Made by a program: the position numbers and the translations under genes. Positions 1 through 6,300 of a DNA stretch of 6,300 nt are shown piece by piece. Source of the stretch: an uncultured Chlamydiaceae bacterium (GTDB lineage: Bacteria; Chlamydiota; Chlamydiia; Chlamydiales; Parachlamydiaceae). How positions within the stretch are numbered: position 1 is the first letter of the stretch; each line of letters starts with the position of its first letter. The notes beneath the pieces were generated by a model. The model saw nothing but the letters and a program-made list of their open reading frames with translations. It was not told the DNA's origin and did no database searches. The DNA lies in the NCBI GenBank assembly GCA_945957185.1, contig CAMFKA010000131.1, forward strand, positions 1 to 6,300. The letters are read 5' to 3'.

Positions 1-13
1 CTTGAATTCTCCT

Positions 14-35
14 CAGTGTTCTCACTGGCTCAGTG
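14..35. repeat. cluster of short CAGTG/CACTG inverted repeats
   Basis: CAGTG occurs at 14-18 and 31-35, with its reverse complement CACTG at 23-27 between them. Two mutually exclusive 5-bp hairpins are possible: 14-18 with 23-27 (4-nt loop) and 23-27 with 31-35 (3-nt loop). The last copy also forms part of the longer inverted repeat to its right. Five-base words can recur by chance, so the role (protein site, RNA structure or none) is unknown. Confidence 0.35.
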
Positions 36-85
36 GTTAATTATGCAACAAGACCAAAAACAACTATATCTTGGTTAACCACTGA
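30..85. repeat. perfect 11-bp inverted repeat with 34-nt spacer
   Basis: TCAGTGGTTAA at 30-40 is exactly matched by its reverse complement TTAACCACTGA at 75-85. The right arm overlaps the 8-bp palindrome GGTTAACC (73-80). Inside the spacer, ACCAA (53-57) can pair with TTGGT (71-75), an alternative fold. No T-tract follows on either strand, so a Rho-independent terminator is unlikely. It could be a binding site for a dimeric regulator, the remnant of a small mobile element, or a feature of an upstream neighbour outside the window. Confidence 0.5.
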
Positions 86-187
86 CTTTAACTAAATAAA
101 TACCGAAATCATGATTCATTCGTTATAAAAGCGAATCGTCAATGGTGAGCAACCCATCAGTAAAACCACACCGTACGCGACCTCCAC

Positions 188-256
188 GTCCCTTAGGTCC
201 CTACGGTCTCTTTTGTCGCTAATGTCCCTGTCCCTTCGTCTCTACTGTCCCTTCCC
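188..256. repeat. imperfect 9-bp tandem repeat array (GTCNCT core, 8 copies)
   Basis: The hexamer GTCCCT or a one-base variant starts at 188, 197, 206, 215, 224, 230, 238 and 247. Five of the copies are GTCCCT, two are GTCTCT and one is GTCGCT. The first five starts are exactly 9 bp apart, then the steps are 6, 8 and 9 bp. The three bases after each core vary (TAG, ACG, TTT, AAT and so on). On the minus strand the array reads as repeated GGGAC words. It ends about 10 bp before the -35 box of the large gene. It is not coding: the repeat frame contains TAG. It could be a minisatellite-like intergenic repeat or a regulator-binding array on the DNA helix. Confidence 0.75.
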
Positions 257-266
257 ATCCAAACTC

Positions 267-295
267 TTGACTAAAAATTAATTTTGTGTTATAAT
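267..295 (+). promoter_or_regulatory. sigma70-type promoter, extended -10
   Basis: The -35 box TTGACT (267-272) matches the TTGACA consensus at five of six bases. The -10 box is a perfect TATAAT (290-295). The spacer is 17 bp, the optimum, and is AT-rich. A TG at 287-288 one base before the -10 box gives the extended -10 motif TGnTATAAT. Transcription should begin near 302, leaving a leader of only about 23 nt before the ATG. This looks like a strong housekeeping promoter driving the large gene. No clear operator overlaps it; the 9-bp repeat array lies immediately upstream. Confidence 0.82.
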
Positions 296-308
296 ATTCT
301 TACAAATT

Positions 309-314
309 AAAGGA
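309..314 (+). promoter_or_regulatory. Shine-Dalgarno site
   Basis: AAAGGA lies 10 nt before the ATG at 325, in the normal window for a bacterial ribosome binding site. It supports ATG 325 as the start. The in-frame TAA at 292-294, inside the -10 box, rules out a longer protein, and the next in-frame ATG is not until 499. Confidence 0.75.
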
Positions 315-324
315 TTTTACACTC

Positions 325-3300
325 ATGGTTAATTTTATTAAATCACTGTTTACTTCATCATCCTCCACTATAAAACTCACCGCTAGCCAAAAGCTTGATT
401 TGCAATTAGTCGACGTCGAAATCCCCACCTTCCACATCGATGAAGCCCTCCCCCTCGAGCATATCCCCCTCTCCCCTGAGGAAATCCGTAAGCACTCCAT
501 GCTCGGCAAAATCGCGGCTTCTTCAAAAAAAACTCCCGATACGTTTGGCCATTTTTGCCGCAGTTTCCTTGGAGAAAACATCGAATTTATTAACATTGGT
601 CAGTCCGTTTCAGCCTTCCATTCGCTTTTACAAAACTTTCCTCCTGAGTCAGAAATTACAGAAACATTGAAGTTTCAGCTCGAACAGTTGAATAAAACGC
701 AAACCGAACTCAACAAACTCCCCAACAAAAAAAATCAACGTATTAAAAAATTAAAAGAAATTGCCAGTGCATTCGCTGAGGAAGTGCACTCCCTTCAGCC
801 GGGCGAATCCCGTTTGTTGACGGGCAAATTTTCTCGTCCCGCAAAAATAGAGCACAATTACCATGCAATTCAAGAAAATGTCGCACTCATTTATGAATTT
901 ACAAAAAATCAAAATGGCACTTATACAATATCCATTTGTTCTTCTTCGAGACTTCGGGATTCAAATATTTTTTTCAATAGTGACAAAACCCGTTTGACTC
1001 CGCTAATTTCTTACAACGAAGTTGCCGAAAAAGACTTATTTTTGAACGATTCATCAGATATCAAAAGCACTTTTTTCTTAGGACTTTTGACGCTTGCAAC
1101 TACAAATGAGACGAACATCACTGAAAGGCAAGTATTACAAGCTTTTAAGTTTCTTAAAGTGGATCCAAAGCCTTCCAACGAGTGTGCTTCCCGCGTGTTA
1201 GAGCGCTTTCCTTCACCTGAATTAGCCTCTCTATCTCCCACAGCATCTTTTAAAGTGTGGATCAGCAAAATAGCTGGAAACCAAGATGTCTACCGCAAGG
1301 TCATGTTCCAGCTGAAATTCACAGCTTTTCTCTATTTATTTAAAGATCTTGAGGGGTCTATTGATTTCGACAGCTATGACGGAGAGTATTATAGAGGAGT
1401 CATCGAAACTACCGCACGCAACCTGTTGCGTAGGGCTAAAAAAATAGGCGATACCACCTCCAAGCAATCCACAAGAGGTTCCGTGTCGCGTCCTGCTCCT
1501 AGCTCCTCCTCAGTTTCAGCAGAAGAACCTACGAATGACTTACACTTGGGAAATATTACTTTAACCTCCGCTATCGCCACTGCTTATGACGCTCTTGGTC
1601 GCGTATTAGAAATCAATCGTCGGATTAAAGCTGAACGTCTTTCTCAAATACATTTAGCAATTTTAGCACCGCCGCCTTCGGATAAAGAGACAATAACCTC
1701 TTGGACAACATCAGAGCTGAGTTTATCCTCCTCATCCAAGAGTGGTTTTAAAAATGCACTTCTCCCCGATCTTATTTCTCCCGACTTTGACAACGGCTTG
1801 CCGGAGTTAAAGAGCATGAATTGCTTTAACAATTCAACCGCTGAAACCTTTTCTAGAGAAACGCTCGAAAACTACATACTCCAGCTTCCTATTCCTGCTC
1901 TTAGCTCAAAACGCTTCATTCCCCCATCTATTCCCACATCTTCCTCTTCCGTACAGGAAGAGACTCCACTCGCAGAAACAGTTGAAGAATCGACTCAATA
2001 TTGGGATCGACTTGATTCGGCGACACGAGACCGCATTCTCAATGATCTGTTAGATCTATTACGACTTTATTACGATTCGTCAAATCCCCGATATAAGTTA
2101 TCTCCTACAGCGACACAACAGGCAACCATTTTGACATTTCATGCGATCCTCCACTATCTTATCGTCTTAAAAGACCGTGAAAGTGTGCTTGCTCGTGGAG
2201 GAGGCCCTAGCATCGAAGGCTTCAGAGCTGATTACTACGGTTTTAGCATCAATGACCTCAACCTCGTCTATCTCGATGCAAAAGAGTATCAACGGATTCA
2301 AGAAGCTCACGCCTACTTTAAGGAATACGATGCACGTGCACAACATCAACACGAGCCATTGTTGTCTGTAACGCTAACCAATGACAACATTTTTTCTCTT
2401 GCTCCTACTACAGAAACCTATTACCATCTTCTTTTCAATGCGATTCCCCAATTAGATCAGGAAGTTGAAGAACTCGCAAAAAAACACTTCGACTACTTAA
2501 CGGAAGAGCAGATCCAAATTGACTACGAAAAAGAGGCTGAACAGCATAATCAGTGGCTGACAGCTAACATTAATTGGGAAGCGCTTCAAGCCTACAATAG
2601 TAGTCGCACAGAATATGATCGAAAATTTCAACTGTGGACAAATTCCCCTGAAAAACATGCAAAACCACTCCTTCCCGAGGAAGCTTCAGCGGAGGTATTA
2701 GCTGCTGCCCCTCCGGGAGACGAACCGCCTAAACCGCGAATGAAGGTCAATATCCCCTTACGCACTTCAAAAACACTGTTGATGGCAGAACATAGTCATA
2801 CGATTTTGAAAAAATACAATCTCTCGCACCTTGAACAGCTTAACATGATTGGATATTACTGTAGAGGGTTGCTTCATAAATCGCCAAACGCAGACATTTC
2901 CGCATACAATCATTATGGGTTTTTCAGATCGTCGCCCTATGATGAATCAATGAGATTCAGAAACCCTATACTTAACCTTACGCTCCATCCTGATTGCCTT
3001 AACTTAGATAACCAGTTCTCCCCTTTAACAGCACAAAACACTCAAATTATCGGCTCCGATGTTACGAAACGACGATCCGACAAGCGCGGACGCCCGCTTG
3101 CCGAAATTCAAACGCTGACAAAAGAAGGGTTTAACGCTCTTGGCATACGTCTTCTTCGAGCAGTTTCAGAGTCGGAGATCCCCCCTTATCAATTGATCTA
3201 TGAAGCCAGACAAAATTTGGAAGAGTTGAGGAATCCCGAGACACAATCGCTCTTCTTTCGACTCTTTTTCCGCTCTCCTATCACATCGAGGAATCATGCT

Positions 3301-6250
3301 AAATTAGGAGCGGGAGAGACGTTAGCGGACAAAGACGATCGCGCTTTGTACGATCTGTGTTGCGGTTTTATTTCTCAGGGAATCTTACACTTTAGAGGTC
3401 AAAATGATGGTATTGCTGGAGCTAAATTCTTCTTCGAGTTTGCCTACTACATTGCCAAATATTTGAAGGACAGCGGAAAAGACCTGCGTGCCGATGCTGT
3501 GAATCAGCAGGCAGAAATTGATAGTTGGCTAAAAGATCTTCGCTTGAATAAAGATGAGAAAGCGTCCCTACACTTTTACAAACTGCTATTTTATTCGCTA
3601 TACGGTTTTGGATTAGCAGAAAATGATGTGATCGACCTTTACACCTCTTGGATCATTTACAAAAATGATTATCCGGACTCTATCCCTAAAAGAGAGGCTC
3701 ATGATCGCTTAAAAACTCACATCGATTTCTTTACGAAAAATCTGATAAACAGATGCGAGAACGACCCCTCACTCGTCAATCGACTGGGTGACGGCATTCT
3801 GAAAAAATTAGGCTTAAACGACACTTCCGTTGCTTCTGAGAGTAGCAGTCCAAAAACATGGAAACATGAACAGCACACATTAGTTATAACTAATGCCTCT
3901 AGAACCGTCACCCATAGCATTGATTTGGTTCACGGCATTGTTTACACTCCAAATGGCGGATACCAAGCTTATGATTCCTCTGTACGCGAATCATTGAAAC
4001 AAGATACCGTGTTTCTAAGGATTTTTAAGGGGTCAACCGACTTTGATTTTCAACCTATCGGAGAAAATCGATTTAAATTTAAGGTTCCCGGAGAAGATGA
4101 TGAATATCAAGTCATAAAAGGTGACTATAGCTGTGTTGTTTATCGACGATTTGCAGATTCACCGCTCTGGTATAAACATGACTTGTCTGATCAATATTTC
4201 CGTGATCATTTTCCGAATTTGCTACCGGATCATTGCATTTGGAGGTTACCTTCGAACACTGCTGACACCAATCCCCATATCGGTTACATCACTTCCAAAA
4301 AAGATCGGAGCCGTAAATTTGTCATCAACAATGACAACACGGTCTTTGAAGTGGGCGAAAACGGCCGTCGCATTACCCACGTAAGATTGAACTTTCAATC
4401 TTCTGCTCCTTCAGATGCTATCGGCTATATCGACGAGACTGACACCATCAGCATGATCAAATCGAGAAGACTCGTTTCTTTAGAAAATAATCCTCTAGTA
4501 TTCATCCGTAGTCCGGAAAATAAAATGGTGTGGTCGGAAAACCACCAATACGCGTTATCCAGAAACGTTCCCAAGGGATATGTCAAAGACTACGAATCTA
4601 CCTTATACCTACAACCATTAAAATCGAATCTCCCTCCCAAACTACTCGTCTATTCCCAAATATCGAATTCAAAAGACACAACGCACTATTTTTGCTACAA
4701 CATTGAAAACGGAAATCTGACGCCAACATCGGTAGAAGCACAACTTTGGTTAGCGTTCCTACGTTTTGACAAAGAACATAATCCTACAGCAGCAATCGCT
4801 CTCATCTCGATGCTGCCAAAAAATGAAAAACTATCTTCGACATCCCTTCACATTCTCGGGATGATTGCAGAATCTTCTTTTTCAAAAATGGGGCTTCCTT
4901 TTCTGAACATGAAAATGGCCGTTCTTCACGCTGCGGCTCGGATAATGTGGGACAAACAGCTCAAAAGCAATGAACCGATTCAAGATTTCGCTCCTCTCAG
5001 AACACAGTTAGAATATCTTTTACATTCGTTCGAATCGATTAACAACATCTCGATCGACTGCAGACTCCCCTTAGAAATGGAAGAGCTGCTAATTCGTGGG
5101 ATGTTGTCCTCCATGAAAATGAACGATGAATTCAGTAAAAATCGCGTCAGCGGATTTTCTGAAGCGAGTTGGCAAGAGTATGTCCAGAAGAAACTAATGA
5201 CACGATTGGAGATCATTACAGGTTCCTTAACGGCAGGATGGCAGATTCACCAAGTCGATACTAAAATAGACAAAAAGAAAAATACTAAATCAGTCCCCGA
5301 TTTGTTTCCTGGGTTCCAGCTAACTTCCAGAGCATTACGGGATCCATCAAAAAAAGCGAGCACAGTCACTCAATTCAAATCCGCTATGAGGATCTCGTAC
5401 GACCTAAATGTGAACCCTATCGAAAGCTTGGAACCTCCTGTCTATGCTAACAATATTGCCTTCAGAATGTCTGTTGTAAAAACCGCTAGCGTCGGCAGTC
5501 CGGAGCAAGTTCAAGAGCTCCTATTTTGGATAGAAAATTGGAGGCAACATTGGAAAAAAATCTCCTACTCCCTTTCCACAGATACACTCGACCCATTGAT
5601 ACGAATTTTACAAAATGCTAGCAAACTTCCCGAATATATCGACGTTACAGATCAAAATCACTCTCCGGAAGATGTGTTTGATTATCTATACAAGTTGCAA
5701 GACATCGTCACTCAGGACTATCGTTCTCATCAATCACGGTCTACAAATTTTCGTTCAACTCAGAAGAGCCGTGAAACAAATATCAAGGGCGCATTTCCCA
5801 TTCAGCCGGCCTCTACATTCGACTTAAAGCCTACAAAAGCACTCGAACACCGCGGTGAGGAGCACAAAATTGAAGTCACCATCCCCGAAAACGAGCCCCG
5901 ATGGTCACAGCTTCATGCGTGGAAAAAGAGATACCTCAAAAAAGTGGATAGAGAAACACCTCACGAGCGCATTTCCTTTACTTTCGATGACGACATGCTT
6001 CCTGAAGACGGAGAAAACTATCGAGAGGCGTTGACTCGTACTCTTGAGAACGTACAAGTCGATTATGACGAAGGGGTTAAAATCAACCGTGCTGTCAAAG
6101 AGTACTCCATCACAAATGAACAAGCTCGAGAGCTGCGAAACGAAGCGTTGCAAACGCTAGAAGCTGCAAAACAACAAATGCATTTTGAAGAGCACTCACT
6201 AGTTGAAGCGATGAACAAAGAACCTACTGACGAAACTGAAAGGTTGTTAG
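325..6250 (+). CDS. giant protein, probable DUF3638/DUF3645-family, 3' end missing
   Basis: One reading frame runs without a stop from ATG 325 to the window edge. Codons up to 6249 (1,975 residues) are genuine; beyond that the frame enters adapter sequence. No signal peptide or membrane segment is visible, so a cytosolic or non-Sec secreted protein is likely. In order it shows: a Ser/Thr-rich N-terminus (SLFTSSSSTIKLT); a Lys/Gln-rich coiled coil (about 113-153); helical sequence broken by Ser/Pro-rich linkers (about 383-402, 448-473, 533-556, 784-805); a basic patch KRRSDKRGRP (915-924); a helical block containing FFRLFFRSPIT (977-987); a beta-rich segment (about 1180-1465); a conserved helical segment (about 1470-1642); and a charged helical tail. 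The region from about 1190 onward resembles what I remember of the sequence preceding DUF3638 in fungal and environmental-chlamydial giant proteins. Those are sometimes labelled ubiquitinyl hydrolase-like, but no catalytic centre is visible here and the biochemical role is unknown. It is the first gene of its transcript. Confidence is high for the gene, moderate for the family. Confidence 0.9.
661..783 (+). other. predicted coiled-coil segment (residues about 113-153)
   Basis: Inside the giant protein, this stretch is rich in Lys, Gln, Glu, Asn and Leu, with repeated spacing of hydrophobic residues, for example LKFQLEQLNKTQTELNKL followed by IKKLKEIASAFAEEV. A single PNKK turn separates two helices, suggesting a helical hairpin. 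It may serve in dimerisation or as a spacer between the N-terminal tail and the first folded domain. This is judged by eye from heptad-like spacing; no coiled-coil score was computed. Confidence 0.5.
3862..4719 (+). other. beta-rich domain of the giant protein (residues about 1180-1465)
   Basis: This part changes character from the helical sequence before it. It has short alternating hydrophobic strands and turns rich in Asn, Gly and Asp: HTLVITNASRTV, HSIDLVHGIVYTPNGG (1197-1212), VFLRIFKG (1229-1236), DFDFQPIGENRFKFKV, KFVINNDNTVFEV, LLVYSQISN. The order of an IDLxxGxVYxPNG strand, a short spacer, a FLRIFKG-like motif and an FxxxPIGxxRFxF strand matches my memory of the segment before the DUF3638 core in fungal and chlamydial members, where the corresponding words read roughly LxxGxVLVNG and then LFG. 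The function of this segment is not known to me. The boundaries are approximate. Confidence 0.5.
4732..5250 (+). other. conserved helical segment before the DUF3638 core (residues about 1470-1642)
   Basis: The segment starts with SVEAQLWLAFLRF, continues with helices such as AAIALISMLP and SSTSLHILGMIAESSF, and contains RVSGF (1607-1611) followed by a helix around WQEYVQKKLMTRLEIITG. I recall the same order in fungal giant DUF3638 proteins: a KLYLAYLHA-like helix, a short turn, a helix of the type ILRSAAxxSF, and later an FRVSGFG word. These matches are the main basis for the family call, but they come from memory and were not aligned. If correct, the DUF3638 domain itself begins just beyond the genuine sequence of this window. 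Confidence 0.5.
5881..6249 (+). other. charged helical tail at the truncated end (residues about 1853-1975)
   Basis: The last genuine part of the protein is rich in Glu, Lys, Arg and Gln, with long helix-forming runs such as EQARELRNEALQTLEAAKQQM and the following EEHSLVEAMNKEPTDETERLL. It is probably an interdomain helical or coiled-coil linker, not a C-terminus. No stop codon is present and the sequence breaks off at the adapter. Confidence 0.45.
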
Positions 6251-6300
6251 CTGTCTCTTATACACATCTCCGAGCCCACGAGACCGGAGCCTATCGCGTA
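6251..6300. other. Nextera sequencing adapter (artefact), not genomic
   Basis: Positions 6251-6269 read CTGTCTCTTATACACATCT, the 19-bp engineered Tn5 mosaic end. Positions 6270-6284 read CCGAGCCCACGAGAC, completing the Nextera read-2 side adapter. Positions 6285-6292 (CGGAGCCT) sit exactly where the 8-base i7 index belongs and match, from memory, Nextera XT v2 index N720. Positions 6293-6300 (ATCGCGTA) match the start of the P7 sequence (ATCTCGTA) at seven of eight bases. The whole stretch is therefore library read-through left in the assembly. It happens to be open in the frame of the upstream gene and would add the well-known spurious peptide SYTHLRAHETG to the predicted protein. Confidence 0.97.

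Larger units (their letters stand above)
1..324. other. non-coding upstream region
   Basis: No gene can be supported here. All three forward frames are closed by stops: one frame begins with a stop at 3-5, one closes at 38-40, and the frame of the large gene has stops at 76-78, 97-99, 268-270 and 292-294. On the reverse strand, the ATG codons I checked (from 155, 119 and 112) give only short peptides. The stretch holds inverted repeats near the left edge, an imperfect 9-bp tandem repeat array, and the promoter and ribosome binding site of the large gene. A small 7-bp hairpin (arms 118-124 and 130-136, one G-U pair) has no T-tract and does not look like a terminator. Confidence 0.8.

Noticed and set aside
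1..78. Possible C-terminal end of an upstream gene in frame 1, stop at 76-78
   Set aside because: Only 25 codons are visible, the stop lies inside the right arm of an inverted repeat, and the peptide is not recognisable. Twenty-five open codons at an edge are not evidence of a gene.
118..136. Hairpin as a Rho-independent terminator
   Set aside because: The stem is only seven pairs with one G-U, is not GC-rich, and no T-tract follows.
188..256. CRISPR array
   Set aside because: The repeat unit is 9 bp with 3-bp variable parts, far shorter than CRISPR repeats and spacers, and no cas gene is visible.
300..596. 98-residue minus-strand ORF opposite the start of the large gene
   Set aside because: It overlaps the promoter and first 90 codons of a clearly coding frame, has no ribosome binding site I can see, and its sequence shows no recognisable motif. 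It is an antisense shadow.
1011..1268. 85-residue minus-strand ORF, together with the other small ORFs at 1389-1580, 1644-1832, 2167-2371, 3717-3920, 4980-5216, 5615-5827 and 5905-6153
   Set aside because: All lie inside the continuous plus-strand frame, none has a recognisable motif, and their number is what chance gives opposite a 6-kb gene.
4121..4384. 87-residue plus-strand ORF in another frame, hydrophobic at its start
   Set aside because: It lies wholly inside the beta-rich part of the giant protein, which reads well in its own frame. The hydrophobic look comes from reading T-rich codons out of frame.
6251..6269. Tn5/IS50 transposon end
   Set aside because: The 19 bases are the engineered mosaic end and are followed directly by commercial adapter, index and P7 bases, so this is library preparation, not a natural insertion.

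Overview
The window holds one dominant feature: a single uninterrupted plus-strand reading frame that starts at ATG 325 and is still open at the right edge (about 1,975 genuine residues). It has bacterial start signals: a near-consensus extended -10 sigma70 promoter (267-295) and a Shine-Dalgarno sequence (309-314). No other gene is supportable; the small ORFs on both strands inside it are shadows. Base composition is moderately AT-rich by eye.

I read the protein as the N-terminal part of a giant protein of the DUF3638/DUF3645 group. This judgement comes from remembered family patterns, not from a search. The group is known from fungi and other eukaryotes, where members are often labelled ubiquitinyl hydrolase-like, and from amoeba-associated (environmental) chlamydiae. 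A bacterial promoter in front of such a gene makes a Parachlamydia/Waddlia/Simkania-type bacterium the most economical host. That is inference; there is no rRNA or marker gene here. No membrane segment or cleavable signal peptide is evident. The order is: Ser/Thr-rich N-terminus, short coiled coil, mainly helical regions joined by Ser/Pro-rich linkers, beta-rich segment (about residues 1180-1465), conserved helical segment, and charged helical tail. The DUF3638/DUF3645 core itself would lie beyond the window.

Layout: 1-324 is non-coding. It contains CAGTG/CACTG inverted repeats (14-85), a striking array of eight GTCNCT words at mostly 9-bp pitch (188-256), then the promoter and ribosome binding site. 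325-6250 is genuine coding sequence. 6251-6300 is not biological: it is a Nextera library adapter (Tn5 mosaic end, read-2 side adapter, an 8-base i7 index and the start of the P7 sequence), fused in frame to the gene. The last 16-17 codons of the apparent ORF are therefore artefact, and the true 3' end of the gene is missing.

I find no convincing new multi-gene system. The points of real interest are the adapter artefact, the eukaryote-like giant protein and the 9-bp repeat array next to its promoter.
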